Notes: generated by a model from the sequence alone, not told the origin. A stretch of 64,000 nt of DNA from Draconibacterium sediminis (GCF_000949475.1 NZ_JRHC01000001.1:62001-126000), one strand, 5' to 3'; shown: positions 18,161 through 27,863, numbered from the stretch's first letter. Program-made: numbers and translations.

Positions 18161-18196
18161 GCTTTAAATCTTCATTCGGAATTGTATCTTTAAGCA

Positions 18197-20125
18197 ATGA
18201 TAAGATTCGTCCACATCCTTCTCTTTCTTTACATTTCCGTCAATGCCATTGCGCAGGAGAATGAACTGTTCATCTCAGACAAAATAGCACTAGAAGAAAG
18301 TCGGAATTTTGTGCTGAAATCGAATTTTATCGAGAGCCAAAATTACAGCCTTACCGACTTTATCTATCAGCGGATGGAATGGCAGGTCGATCCGGCGGTT
18401 CGTTACATTTCCGGGAAAGTTACCACCCACTTTAAGAGCCAAACGGGCTTACTGAACACAGTTGAATTTGATCTTTCAGATTCCTTAACTGTCGATTCGG
18501 TTATAATCAGAAATAAAACCGCCACATTCACCCATCAGAATAATAAACTTGAAGTTGATCTGCCTGAATCTCTTTTGCCCGATCAGCTTGATTCTGTTTC
18601 GGTTTTTTATCAAGGAGTTCCTCCAACATCAGGTTTTGGTTCTTTTGAAACCAGTTTTCACGGCAGTGAATTTACACCGGTTTTATGGACTCTTTCGGAA
18701 CCGTATGGTGCTTTGGAATGGTGGCCCTGCAAGCAGTCGCTGGCCAATAAAATCGACTCGATTGATGTGATTGTTACCACACCAAAAAAGTATAAAACAG
18801 CAAGTAACGGCATATTGGTTTCCGAGCAATTAAGCGATACCACCAGAACCATGCACTGGGAACACCGTTTTCCGATTGCAACCTATTTGGTTGCGATTGC
18901 AGTGACTGATTATGAACGCTATTCGGATTACCTGGAAACGGGAAATGGCGACTCCATTGAAATCCTGAATTACGTTTATCCCGAGGATCTTGAAGATGCC
19001 AAAAGCAAAACTCCGGTAACTGCCGAAATTATGCAATTTTACCAAAACCTTGTTGGAGATTATCCTTTTGCGGCCGAAAAATATGGCCACGCGCAGTTTG
19101 GCTGGGGCGGCGGAATGGAGCATCAAACCATGAGTTTTATGGGGAATTTTGGTTTCGGATTGATAGCCCATGAACTGGCCCATCAGTGGTTTGGCGATTA
19201 CATAACGCCGGGATCGTGGCAGGATATATGGCTAAACGAAGGATTTGCTACCTACTTAACCGGACTATCGTACGAAAATATTGAAACCAACTGGTGGCCG
19301 GTGTGGAAACAAGTGTATTCCGACCAGGTAAAACAGCAGCCCGATGGTTCAGTTTATGTTGCCGATACCACATCAGTGGCGCGCATTTTTAGCAGTCGCT
19401 TATCGTATGCAAAAGGAGGCTATTTACTGCACATGTTGCGTTGGGTAATTGGTGATGATGCCTTTTTTCAGGGTCTGAAAAACTATTTCAACGATCCGGC
19501 AGTTGCCAATGCTTTTGCCCGCTCCGAAGATGCGATAACCCATTTTGAGCAGGTAGCCGATACCAGCCTTGCTGAGTTCTTTAACGACTGGTTGTATGGC
19601 GAAGGTTATCCGGTTTATTCGGCCAGTTTTAAACCGGGTGACGAAGGAAAAACCTTGATAACGCTGAGTCAAACTACAACGCATCAATCGGTTGATTTTT
19701 TCGAAATGCCGGTGCCTGTGCGCTTATTCAATGCCGGTCGCACCGATTCGCTCGATGTTAGACTGAATCACACCAGCAACCAACAACAATTTATCGTCGA
19801 CACCGAATTCCATGTTGCAGAAATGGTGATTGATCCTGATCTCTGGCTAATTTCTGAAACACAGGAGATTGTTGGTGTTCCGGTAGAAACCAATACCCAA
19901 ACCATAGAAATCTTCCCCAATCCGGCTACCACTGAAATCAGCTTACGAATTTCTTCGTCGATGAAAATCACTGGCATCCGTATTTTCGATATGAACGGTG
20001 CGGAAGTAAAACATTTCGCCATAAATCCGAATAAAATAAATATCACCGGCCTCGTTCCCGGAATATATCTGCTAAAAGCCGAACTGGCTGACGGAACTTT
20101 TCAAGACCGTTTTATCAAACACTGA
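18197..20125 (+). CDS. M1 family metallo-aminopeptidase with type IX secretion sorting domain
   Basis: The 642-residue protein has a signal peptide (1-19), an M1 N-terminal beta saddle, the exopeptidase motif GGGMEHQ (304-310), and the zinc site HELAH (325-329) with the distal Glu348 in LNEGF. The last ~75 residues form a type A sorting domain: IEIFPNPATTEISL, IRIFDMNGAEV and LVPGIYLLKAELADG. That tail sends proteins through the type IX system, whose core genes lie 4 kb away. It should therefore be secreted or surface-attached and release N-terminal residues from peptides. Confidence 0.92.
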   Translation: MIRFVHILLFLYISVNAIAQENELFISDKIALEESRNFVLKSNFIESQNYSLTDFIYQRMEWQVDPAVRYISGKVTTHFKSQTGLLNTVEFDLSDSLTVDSVIIRNKTATFTHQNNKLEVDLPESLLPDQLDSVSVFYQGVPPTSGFGSFETSFHGSEFTPVLWTLSEPYGALEWWPCKQSLANKIDSIDVIVTTPKKYKTASNGILVSEQLSDTTRTMHWEHRFPIATYLVAIAVTDYERYSDYLETGNGDSIEILNYVYPEDLEDAKSKTPVTAEIMQFYQNLVGDYPFAAEKYGHAQFGWGGGMEHQTMSFMGNFGFGLIAHELAHQWFGDYITPGSWQDIWLNEGFATYLTGLSYENIETNWWPVWKQVYSDQVKQQPDGSVYVADTTSVARIFSSRLSYAKGGYLLHMLRWVIGDDAFFQGLKNYFNDPAVANAFARSEDAITHFEQVADTSLAEFFNDWLYGEGYPVYSASFKPGDEGKTLITLSQTTTHQSVDFFEMPVPVRLFNAGRTDSLDVRLNHTSNQQQFIVDTEFHVAEMVIDPDLWLISETQEIVGVPVETNTQTIEIFPNPATTEISLRISSSMKITGIRIFDMNGAEVKHFAINPNKINITGLVPGIYLLKAELADGTFQDRFIKH

Positions 20126-20127
20126 AG

Positions 20128-20532
20128 CTACCAGTTGAACTTGATGGTTTGAACCAGATCAGGATGTAAACTTAAGGGCACCGGACTAATGCCGGCAACA
20201 CTTTCAACCAGCTGCTTTTCTTCGTCGGTATAGTTTTTTGCCGGAAAAGTAAATTCCACAACCACCTCGGCTACACGTCGCGGATCGGAAGCCATTATTT
20301 TCGTTACATCAACCTGAGTTCCCTCAATATCAATTCCGTTATCGCGGGCTTTTATTCCCATAATGGTCATTATACAACTTCCCAAAGCCGTTGCCAGCAG
20401 GTCGGTTGGCGAGAAATATTCTCCTTTTCCACGATTATCAGTCGGCGCATCAGTTATCACTTTGTTACCCGATTGCAGGTGCTCATTTTCGGTGCGTAAC
20501 TCGCCCAGGTAAATGGTTTTTATCGTTGTCAT
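20128..20532 (-). CDS. OsmC/Ohr family protein
   Basis: The 134-residue protein has the OsmC fold markers: FSPTDLLATALGSCIMTIMGIKA with the first redox cysteine, and a central strand region VDVTKIMASDPRRVAEVVVEF. The second family cysteine is not present at the expected C-terminal site (SPVPLSLHPDLV), as in YhfA-like members. Such proteins reduce organic peroxides or have related thiol roles. It converges on the M1 peptidase gene with two bases between stops. Confidence 0.8.
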   Translation of the reverse strand: MTTIKTIYLGELRTENEHLQSGNKVITDAPTDNRGKGEYFSPTDLLATALGSCIMTIMGIKARDNGIDIEGTQVDVTKIMASDPRRVAEVVVEFTFPAKNYTDEEKQLVESVAGISPVPLSLHPDLVQTIKFNW

Positions 20533-20617
20533 ACCCTATCAATTTATTTGGTTTAAAGATAAAGCATTTTGAACAATCCGGATTTTACTACCGCAGATTC
20601 ATTCTATTTTCATACAT

Positions 20618-20649
20618 TCGTGTTACGAATATTAAAATTAGTATTACCA
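20618..20649 (+). promoter_or_regulatory. Operator-like site before the NikR-family gene
   Basis: The half-sites GTGTTAC (20620-20626) and GTATTAC (20641-20647) lie 21 bp apart in direct orientation, and the site touches the start codon. The 32-bp segment is closely matched, in reverse orientation, before the TonB receptor (21065-21096), which makes it a strong autoregulatory operator candidate. Confidence 0.6.
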
Positions 20650-21050
20650 TGGCCGTTTCCAGGTTTGGCGTTTCGTTAGATGAAGAACTCCTTGAAGCTC
20701 TCGACAAGTATGTTGATGACAATGCATTTGCCAACCGTTCGCGCGCTATCCGTCACCTTATCGAAAAGAATTTAGTGGAGGAAAAGTGGAAATGTGATAA
20801 CATTGTGGCCGGTGCAGTTATCATTGTCTTCAACCACGAAAAAAAGGATATACTAAAGAAATCGGCCGAGATTCAATACGAACACAAGGAGTTTATTCTT
20901 TCGTCGCAGGGCTTTTATTTAAACGAGTTGAATTACATGGAAATTATTGCTGTTAAAGGTCCCTCGCGAAAACTAACTGAAATTTCAGAGCAGCTCATTA
21001 GCCTGAAAGGGATACAGCATGGAAAATTGGTAATGAGTAAAGCCGAATAA
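20649..21050 (+). CDS. NikR-family ribbon-helix-helix regulator lacking the nickel ligands
   Basis: The ATG at 20649 gives 133 residues, the same length as E. coli NikR; the longer open frame upstream is not coding. The ribbon-helix-helix starts SRFGVSLDEELLEALDKYV and has the NRSRAIRHLI helix, followed by the ACT-like tetramer domain. Aligned without gaps to E. coli NikR, the four square-planar nickel ligands His76, His87, His89 and Cys95 correspond to Tyr77, Gly88, Tyr90 and Tyr96; Glu97 is kept. It may sense another ligand or metal. Matched operator-like sites lie before this gene and before the TonB receptor that follows. Confidence 0.85.
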   Translation: MAVSRFGVSLDEELLEALDKYVDDNAFANRSRAIRHLIEKNLVEEKWKCDNIVAGAVIIVFNHEKKDILKKSAEIQYEHKEFILSSQGFYLNELNYMEIIAVKGPSRKLTEISEQLISLKGIQHGKLVMSKAE

Positions 21051-21064
21051 TTTTTTTGGCCAAA

Positions 21065-21096
21065 TGGTAACACGATTAAATTAATACGTAACACAA
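21065..21096 (-). promoter_or_regulatory. Operator-like site before the TonB receptor
   Basis: GTAACAC occurs at 21067-21073 and again at 21088-21094, 21 bp apart. The reverse complement of the 32-bp site matches the nikR-like site closely, with the outer blocks (GTGTTACG and the GTnTTACCA end) nearly identical. It lies 13 bp before the receptor start codon. Confidence 0.6.
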
Positions 21097-21108
21097 TAAA
21101 CTTAAATA

Positions 21109-22947
21109 ATGCGAATATTTATCTTCAGTTTTTTCATCCTACTAATCGCTCAAGGAATTGCAAGTGCACAAATGCACTTTGAAACCAACGACACCATAAC
21201 AATTAACGAAGTGGTGGTTACCGGAACTCAGGTTCAGGTAAACCGCAACAATGTTCCAATGGCTGTTTCGGTTGTTAACCGCACTCAAATTGAGGAAAGT
21301 GATGAGTCGGCACTGCTACCGATTTTAAATGGCCGGGTGCCGGGTTTGTTTGTTACCGAACGTGGTGTTACCGGTTTTGGTGTGGCAGCCGGATCAGCAG
21401 GACAGATTTCAATTCGCGGAATTGGCGGCAGTCCAACCACCGGCGTTTTAATGCTCATTGACGGGCACCCGCAGTTTATGGGGATTATGGGGCATCCTCT
21501 TCCCGATTCATACGTGGCCTCGGATGTTGAACGCGTGGAGGTAATTCGCGGACCTGCGTCGATTCTGTACGGATCGAATGCAATGGGTGGTGTAATCAAC
21601 ATTATCACAAAAAAACAGGATACCGAAGGTGTTAACAGCAATGCCCGCATCTCTTACGGATCGTACAACACCCAGAAATACATGGGATCAGTGGGTTTCA
21701 AAAAGGATAAGTTTAGCGTATTTATTTCAGGAAATCATGACCAGACCGATGGCCACCGCCCCAATTCTGATTTTAAAATAACCAACGGATACCTGAAACT
21801 GGGTTACCAGATCAGCAAGCATTTTGATGCTGCAGCGGATTTTAGTGTGGCTGCTTTTGATGCATCTGATCCCGGTCCTGACACCCTGAATGCTTCGGCT
21901 GGAGAAACAATAGATATTTTGCGTGGCTACGGATCGTTTTCGTTGCGAAATAACTTTGAAAAAGCATCGGGAGCACTGAAGCTTTTCTATAACTTTGGGG
22001 AACACGAAATCACTGATGGTTTCCATTCCAACGACCATAATTACGGATTAAATCTGTACGAAACCTTTCAGCTTTTTGAGGGAAACAAGCTTACCGCCGG
22101 AATCGACTTGATGAATTATGGCGGGGATGCTGAAAATACTTTTGCCATGGGTGGAAAGGGACTGACTTTTGCCGATACTACCATTACCGAACTTGGTGCC
22201 TACCTGTTTTCACAACAAAACATTGGCGAAAAACTAATCATCAACGCTGGTCTTCGTTTCCATAACCACAGCGAATATGGTTCGGTATGGATTCCATCGC
22301 TTGGGTTTGCCCATTCATTCTCGTCTTCTACCACATGGAAAGGAACCATTTCAAAAGGCTTTAGAAGCCCTACAATGCGCGAACTGTTTATGTGGGGGCC
22401 CAATCCCAATCTCGACCCGGAATCGATCTGGAATTACGAAACAGGCGTAATGCAAACCTTTTTCAATGGTACGATGCGAACTGAACTTACCGCCTTTTTG
22501 GTTAAAGGCGATAACCTGATTGTTAATACAGGTCAGCCAAACGGATATCAGAATACCGGAGAGGTTTCAAACAAAGGAATCGAGTTCTCGCTGGATGCAT
22601 CACCAACAAAAGCACTGACATTGAATGCAACATACAGTTATACCAATATGAAAAATCCGGTTTATGCTACGCCGGAACATCACCTGTTCCTAAATGCATC
22701 ATACCGCATGAAAAAGCTGCTGCTGGTAGCCAATATACAACATGTGTCGGGTTTGGATAACGACCCAACGCCGGTTACCAACCAGGAAAGCTACACATTG
22801 GTGAATGCAAAGGCAAGCTACAACCTTACAAAAAATGTAAAACTATATGTTAGCGGAGAAAATCTGTTGAGTACGGATTATGCGGTAAACCGCTATTATA
22901 CCATGCCAGAAGTTACCGTATTCGGCGGATTGAGTTTGATGTTCTGA
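21109..22947 (+). CDS. TonB-dependent outer-membrane receptor
   Basis: The 612-residue protein has a signal peptide (about 1-20), a TonB box-like segment before NEVVVTGTQVQVNRNNVPMA, and a plug domain with ISIRGIGG, VERVEVIRGPASILYGSNAMGGVINI. A beta-barrel of about 430 residues ends in the aromatic C terminus GGLSLMF. There is no carboxypeptidase-like extension, and no SusD gene follows, so it is a siderophore/metal/cobalamin-type receptor rather than a glycan one. The upstream NikR-like gene and matching operator suggest metal-complex uptake; the metal is unknown. Confidence 0.9.
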   Translation: MRIFIFSFFILLIAQGIASAQMHFETNDTITINEVVVTGTQVQVNRNNVPMAVSVVNRTQIEESDESALLPILNGRVPGLFVTERGVTGFGVAAGSAGQISIRGIGGSPTTGVLMLIDGHPQFMGIMGHPLPDSYVASDVERVEVIRGPASILYGSNAMGGVINIITKKQDTEGVNSNARISYGSYNTQKYMGSVGFKKDKFSVFISGNHDQTDGHRPNSDFKITNGYLKLGYQISKHFDAAADFSVAAFDASDPGPDTLNASAGETIDILRGYGSFSLRNNFEKASGALKLFYNFGEHEITDGFHSNDHNYGLNLYETFQLFEGNKLTAGIDLMNYGGDAENTFAMGGKGLTFADTTITELGAYLFSQQNIGEKLIINAGLRFHNHSEYGSVWIPSLGFAHSFSSSTTWKGTISKGFRSPTMRELFMWGPNPNLDPESIWNYETGVMQTFFNGTMRTELTAFLVKGDNLIVNTGQPNGYQNTGEVSNKGIEFSLDASPTKALTLNATYSYTNMKNPVYATPEHHLFLNASYRMKKLLLVANIQHVSGLDNDPTPVTNQESYTLVNAKASYNLTKNVKLYVSGENLLSTDYAVNRYYTMPEVTVFGGLSLMF

Positions 22948-22980
22948 AAAGAGAATTAGAGAAATACCTGAGAAGTAAGT

Positions 22981-24342
22981 TTATTCCTGGATACTGCGAC
23001 GGCCACCCAAATCATCGCGGAAAGAGGTTCTTACGCACCGGAATCCGACATACGATTTTGCTGTGTCTTGGTACTCAAAAGTTCGCGTACCCGACTGTAT
23101 GAAATAGGCAATGTCTTTCCACGATCCTCCCCGTACAACCTTCCGTTTCATTACGGCCGGATCGTCGGGACGGGCATTGTACTGAATTTCCGGATTATAA
23201 TCATCAATGGCTTCGTAGCCTCCTTCAAAAAAAGCTGTTGATGTCCACTCGGCAACATTACCCGCCATATCGTAAACGCCGTAAGGATTAGGATCGAATA
23301 AACCCACTTTCATCGCTGTTGTGGTAGTCGGACTATCGGCAACATAATTTCCGCGCAATGGCTTAAAATTGGCCACAAAACACCCGTCAACACTTCGGGT
23401 GTAATAACTTCCCCACGGATACATTGTGTTGTGCATACCGCCGCGTGCTGCAATCTCCCACTCGCTTTCAGTTGGCAGGCGGTATTCGTGTGCCGGCGCT
23501 TCATCAGAACGGGTAAAGGCAAAATCCTGTAATTTATTACGCCAGTTACAAAATGCCCGTGCCTGATCCCATGTTACTCCAACAACCGGATAGTCATCAA
23601 ATCCAACGTGCGAAAAATATTTGATTGTGAATGGCTCATTGTAAGTGTAGGCAAAATCTCTGATCCAACACAGCGTATCGGGATAAACAGGAACCGATTC
23701 GTGCATTAAAAATGAACTGCGGTTTGCAATCGGTACTACCTCTCCATCTGAGTTTACAACAGAACCTTCATAACGTTGCGTTTCATAATTATAGGCGTTA
23801 CTGCGTTTTGCGGCTTGTTTATAGTCTACCCAGTAATATTCGTAAACGAGCTTACGGGTATCAATTTCCTTTTTATAACCAAAACGTTCGTATTCCGGCA
23901 AATACAGTTCTTCCATGGCCATTTGATACTCCGGGTCATCCCATTCAATTCGTTCTTCCCAGTTTATTTCCGGCTCTTCCAGCGGGGCACCGTATTTATC
24001 TTCTGTAATCAGGAAATCGGTGTAGGTTTGCCCGAGTAATTCGCGGGCTTTTTTATCGCGTACCCAATATACAAACTGCCGATACTCGTTATTGGTAATT
24101 TCGGTATCGTCAATCCAAAAAGCTTCTGTTGATACCGTTCGATTTGGTGTTATGGCGTATAGCTGATCATCGTTTGGCCCGAGGTTGTAGGCTCCCCTTG
24201 GCACATAAACCATTCCGTGAGGTGTTGGCTCAAACCATTTTTCACTTGTTCCTTTACCCAATTTAAGGTATTTGTTGCTTTCGTTCCTGCACGAAGCAAG
24301 CAAAAGCGTCAGTATGAACAAGTATGTTATGGTTTTTCTCAT
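22981..24342 (-). CDS. GldK/PorK-like lipoprotein, second copy (SUMF1/FGE-sulfatase fold)
   Basis: From the ATG at 24342 the lipoprotein signal ends LLLASC. The body is a formylglycine-generating-enzyme-like domain (GMVYVPRGAYNLGPNDDQ, WIDDTEITNNEYRQFV, YRLPTESEWEIAARGG, MAGNVAEWTSTAF, VVRGGSWKD, SYVGFRC). It closely resembles the gldK gene 4 kb upstream, including the insert DTRKLVYEYYWVDYKQAAKRSNAYNYETQRYEG region. A terminator separates it from gldN, so it may be a separately expressed paralogue. GldK forms the periplasmic ring of the type IX machine with GldN. GldJ is an alternative name, but the match to gldK is closer by eye. Confidence 0.85.
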   Translation of the reverse strand: MRKTITYLFILTLLLASCRNESNKYLKLGKGTSEKWFEPTPHGMVYVPRGAYNLGPNDDQLYAITPNRTVSTEAFWIDDTEITNNEYRQFVYWVRDKKARELLGQTYTDFLITEDKYGAPLEEPEINWEERIEWDDPEYQMAMEELYLPEYERFGYKKEIDTRKLVYEYYWVDYKQAAKRSNAYNYETQRYEGSVVNSDGEVVPIANRSSFLMHESVPVYPDTLCWIRDFAYTYNEPFTIKYFSHVGFDDYPVVGVTWDQARAFCNWRNKLQDFAFTRSDEAPAHEYRLPTESEWEIAARGGMHNTMYPWGSYYTRSVDGCFVANFKPLRGNYVADSPTTTTAMKVGLFDPNPYGVYDMAGNVAEWTSTAFFEGGYEAIDDYNPEIQYNARPDDPAVMKRKVVRGGSWKDIAYFIQSGTRTFEYQDTAKSYVGFRCVRTSFRDDLGGRRSIQE

Positions 24343-24397
24343 CAATAATTATTGGATGCTACATTTCTAAACGCCTTATTGATTTTAAAATTGTTTC

Positions 24398-24432
24398 AAA
24401 AAAAAGCCTTATGACAACATAAGGCTTTTTTT
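24398..24432. terminator. Terminator after gldN
   Basis: AAGCCTTATG-ACAA-CATAAGGCTT is a perfect 10-bp stem flanked by A7 on the left and T7 on the right, so it can work in both directions. Confidence 0.9.
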
Positions 24433-24447
24433 ATGCTGGTTAGCGCA

Positions 24448-25299
24448 TTAATATTCCCAAAGATCTTGTTCGTAATTAAAGATCTCGTCTTCAATTCGTT
24501 TTGATTCCAACATCGCTTCTTTTCCAACCAGGTATGAACTGATTTCGCGGTTGTTGTACATATTCGATTCCTGAACCACGTAACTATTAAACATACGTTT
24601 TATGAACAGGTCGTCGAAAGATTGTTGACGAGCTTCGTTGTACGGATTTTGAACCACGTTGGTTGCCAGCAACGGACGTGCTTCAGGATAATAAATCCAA
24701 AATACTTTTTGACGCTGTGGTTGTCCTGATGTATCGCCTTCGCGCATGTATTCGCGAATTGGGCAGATACCAAGAATACGCACGTTTAAAGTAGATGTTT
24801 GTTTATCGAAATACCACTGTTCTTTAATCATGTATTGTTTGATCTCGGTTGGGCGAATTTCACCCTGAACCTGAACTTGAGTCCGTTCACCGGTATCAAA
24901 GTCAATTTTCTCCTCGGTGGTAGCTTCCGCACCAAACCTCGCTTTTACCTGTGCAAAACTCATCGGAATTTTAAAGTCATCATCAGCCTGCGCGTCATAC
25001 GGAGTAATCTGACCACTTTCAATTCCTTTAAGCAGTAAAGAGATCAGGTTTGTACGATCGGCAATGGGTATTGTCGGATAATAGAGCGGGATATTCATTT
25101 TCTCGCGCAAATCGATAACACGCCACAAGGTCTTCTGCCAGAAAACATCTGCCTCGCGAACCGGAACCAACGGCATTGGTTTTTTCTCGTAAATATCGTT
25201 TTGTTTATAGGCTCCGTTTACAATTTGGGCATCGGCACTTTTATGCATAATGCCTAACGCAAAAACAACCATTCCTATAAAAACAACTATCTTCTTCAT
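24448..25299 (-). CDS. gldN: Type IX secretion/gliding motility protein GldN (PorN)
   Basis: The 283-residue protein has a signal peptide (MKKIVVFIGMVVFALGIMHKSADAQ), then VFWQKTLWRVIDLREKMNIPLYYP and the VRILGICPIRE and FWIYYPEARPLL segments typical of GldN. GldN and GldK form the outer-membrane-associated ring of the type IX secretion system. It is the last gene of gldKLMN, six bases after gldM, followed by a terminator. Confidence 0.92.
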   Translation of the reverse strand: MKKIVVFIGMVVFALGIMHKSADAQIVNGAYKQNDIYEKKPMPLVPVREADVFWQKTLWRVIDLREKMNIPLYYPTIPIADRTNLISLLLKGIESGQITPYDAQADDDFKIPMSFAQVKARFGAEATTEEKIDFDTGERTQVQVQGEIRPTEIKQYMIKEQWYFDKQTSTLNVRILGICPIREYMREGDTSGQPQRQKVFWIYYPEARPLLATNVVQNPYNEARQQSFDDLFIKRMFNSYVVQESNMYNNREISSYLVGKEAMLESKRIEDEIFNYEQDLWEY

Positions 25300-25305
25300 A
25301 ACTAC

Positions 25306-26913
25306 CTATTTTACTTTGAAGGATATTGGGTCGAGATCACGGGTTGTACCATCATCTCCTAAGGCCTTAATATCTCCTATATAAACTATACTATTGATGT
25401 TCACATTCCTCAGCGCATTTTTTTGTTCCGCGGTAAAACGATTTGAATTTGACGGATAGCGGTTGGTGTATCCTCCGCTTGTTGTTTCCATTGTAAACTG
25501 AGTTACTTTGTACCCAAATTCAAAATCGAAATCTTCAAGTACCGCTAAAACACCATCCTGAATTTGTAACGTTTCTTTACGGATATCTCCTCCCGACTGA
25601 CCATTAATTTGTGCTACCGGATCGGGAACACGCTTCACGCGCCATTCGGTTGTACCTATCAAACGTCGGCTTCCGTTAATTGTTGCGTAAACACTTACTT
25701 TAGTATTACGCCCCATTTCATCAAGATCAGTTGGTACCACTATATATGCATCACCTCGTTTGGTAACCCTTCCGTTGGTCATTTGAACTTCAAGATCTTC
25801 ATTCGGGATGGCTCCTCCACCCACATCAAACGGGTTATCCAATCCTTTGTAGAACACGTTCATTTTGGTAGCCGACATGGTTACTGTTGGCTCCGACACC
25901 TGGTATTCCTGCTCAAAAGGATAGCTTTTAATAATTCCTCCCGGCGTTTTATATTTAATTAAACCGCTCCAGGTAAACTTACCTGCCTGGCTGGTATTAC
26001 CAATGTAGGTTGCCTTGCCGTCTTTAACTTCAACCTCATTGCCATTGATCATGATAACAGGTTGTTGTGTGGTATCTTCAGCAGCAAGGAAAACTTCGGC
26101 TTTATATTCGTCGCCCATCAGTACTACATTCGAATTGGCAATAACGCGGGCTCCCAAACGGTTAAATTTAAATGAGCCTTCATCAATTTCAGCATACAAA
26201 TATTTTGCTACCGATGCTTCAGAGTTTTTAACATCAATCTGAATTTTAGACAGCAAGGTCATTACCGCAATTAAAGGCTTATCTTCAAAGTGCTCCGATT
26301 CCCATGTTTTGTAGTTGCCTTCTCCTTTCGAACCTTTCTCGGGGTCTGAAGTTTTAAGCTCATTCATAATCAACTCGCGAAGTTCGCTGTCATCCTCGTT
26401 CACCAATGAGGAAAGAAACTCACGATATTCGATAATGGCATTTTTAAGATCGTTTGCTCTTTTTTGGGTGATCAGTAATTCCGACGGGCCGTTCATGTCA
26501 TCTTTCTTGGCAACTTCAACAACCGTCCCGTCAACTTTTGTATGGTAATACCCCTCTTCATACATCGGGTTATCTTCATCTACCGGCTTTTCTCCGGAGT
26601 AAGCAACAACTTCGTCTTTTAATGCCCCAACGTAGTTTATCATTTCTTCCGATCGATTCCTCAATTGATCTGATTTATCTTTCCATTCCTGAACTTTGGT
26701 TGGATTTTCAATATAAGCCTGCTCAAATGCAGAATAAATCTGCTTATTCTGCATGTCCACTGCCTCGAGCGTTTGCAGTAAACTACTGTCTACCACACGA
26801 AACGCTTCAAGTACCTCAGCCGCAACGTTAAGAGCTAACATTGCGGTAAGTACAATGTACATCAGATTTATCATTTTTTGCCTCGGTGTTTCCGGACAAT
26901 ACTTTGCACCCAT
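25306..26913 (-). CDS. gldM: Type IX secretion/gliding motility protein GldM (PorM)
   Basis: The 535-residue protein has the conserved start MGAKYCPETPRQKMINLMYIVL, one N-terminal membrane helix (about 14-34) and a long periplasmic part with helical then Ig-like beta domains. GldM dimers span the periplasm and pass motion from the GldL motor to the GldKN ring. Length (about 510-520 in known members) and order fit. It is in an operon with gldL 11 bases upstream. Confidence 0.93.
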   Translation of the reverse strand: MGAKYCPETPRQKMINLMYIVLTAMLALNVAAEVLEAFRVVDSSLLQTLEAVDMQNKQIYSAFEQAYIENPTKVQEWKDKSDQLRNRSEEMINYVGALKDEVVAYSGEKPVDEDNPMYEEGYYHTKVDGTVVEVAKKDDMNGPSELLITQKRANDLKNAIIEYREFLSSLVNEDDSELRELIMNELKTSDPEKGSKGEGNYKTWESEHFEDKPLIAVMTLLSKIQIDVKNSEASVAKYLYAEIDEGSFKFNRLGARVIANSNVVLMGDEYKAEVFLAAEDTTQQPVIMINGNEVEVKDGKATYIGNTSQAGKFTWSGLIKYKTPGGIIKSYPFEQEYQVSEPTVTMSATKMNVFYKGLDNPFDVGGGAIPNEDLEVQMTNGRVTKRGDAYIVVPTDLDEMGRNTKVSVYATINGSRRLIGTTEWRVKRVPDPVAQINGQSGGDIRKETLQIQDGVLAVLEDFDFEFGYKVTQFTMETTSGGYTNRYPSNSNRFTAEQKNALRNVNINSIVYIGDIKALGDDGTTRDLDPISFKVK

Positions 26914-26924
26914 ACGCTAGGACT

Positions 26925-27833
26925 TTATTTTTTATAGCTCATTGCACCCAACATGTTGCCGTAAATGGTATTTAAGGCTTCAAGGTTTTTGTTGAGTGAT
27001 TCAGCATTTTCTTTATACTTTTTCAATTCATCAACCGAAGAGGTCAGGATGCTGTTCATTTCAGCAAGATCCTGGTTAAATTTCTGATTGGCTTTGAATT
27101 GATCCTGAGTATCTTTCAATTGGTTTTCGAAATTGCTGTTCAGGCTATCTAAATTTTTATTAAGTCTTTCCAGGTTCCCTGAATATTGTTTTGAACTGCT
27201 TCCAATATTCTCTAATTCACCCGATATGATATCTGATGATTTTTGATAAACGGCAGAAAGATTTTTTCCGGTTTCAGAAAGTTGAGTAGCAGCAACAGAA
27301 TAGGAATCGATTAAGGTATTCACTGAACTGTTGATCGATTCGTTTGCCTTGTTGTTAATTTGGGCAAATGAGTTCATTGATTCTGAAGCCGATCCCAGGT
27401 TTTTAACATACATATCGGTGGCAAGTGTAGCCGAAGATATGTCGCTGATTCCCTTGGCAGTATTACTTAATTCTGCTAATCCTTTTCCAACACGGTCCAT
27501 CAGTTCCGGAGTAAGCTCCGAGCTGCCAAAAAGTGTTTCCAAACCATTACTTTTGTTGGTTGTTCTCAACTCTTTTACTTCCTCAAGCTCGTAGTCTTCG
27601 TTTAATTCCGGATATACCTTATCCCATTCAGGAATACTGATTGGAGGCTCAAATGCTGAGAGGAAAAATATAAATGCCTCTGTAAGCAAACCTACGGTTA
27701 ATAACTCGCTGGAGCCTTTCCAGTGTTCAAGTTTGAACAAGGCACCAACCATAACGACTGCTGCCCCCCATCCATAAACATACCCCATGAATGTTTTCCA
27801 GCGCTTAGTTTTAAATAGTTCTCCCAGATTCAT
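26925..27833 (-). CDS. gldL: Type IX secretion motor protein GldL (PorL)
   Basis: The 302-residue protein starts MNLGELFKTKRWKTFMGYVYGWGAAVVMVGALFK-like, with two membrane helices (about 17-38 and 46-65) joined by KLEHWKGSSEL, which includes the Glu/Lys positions linked to proton flow. A long coiled-coil cytoplasmic tail (about 110-295) is like the longer PorL of Porphyromonas rather than the shorter flavobacterial form. With GldM it forms the proton-driven rotary motor of the system. Confidence 0.93.
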   Translation of the reverse strand: MNLGELFKTKRWKTFMGYVYGWGAAVVMVGALFKLEHWKGSSELLTVGLLTEAFIFFLSAFEPPISIPEWDKVYPELNEDYELEEVKELRTTNKSNGLETLFGSSELTPELMDRVGKGLAELSNTAKGISDISSATLATDMYVKNLGSASESMNSFAQINNKANESINSSVNTLIDSYSVAATQLSETGKNLSAVYQKSSDIISGELENIGSSSKQYSGNLERLNKNLDSLNSNFENQLKDTQDQFKANQKFNQDLAEMNSILTSSVDELKKYKENAESLNKNLEALNTIYGNMLGAMSYKK

Positions 27834-27863
27834 ATCGTTTGGTATAAAGTTTTGTTTTAAATA

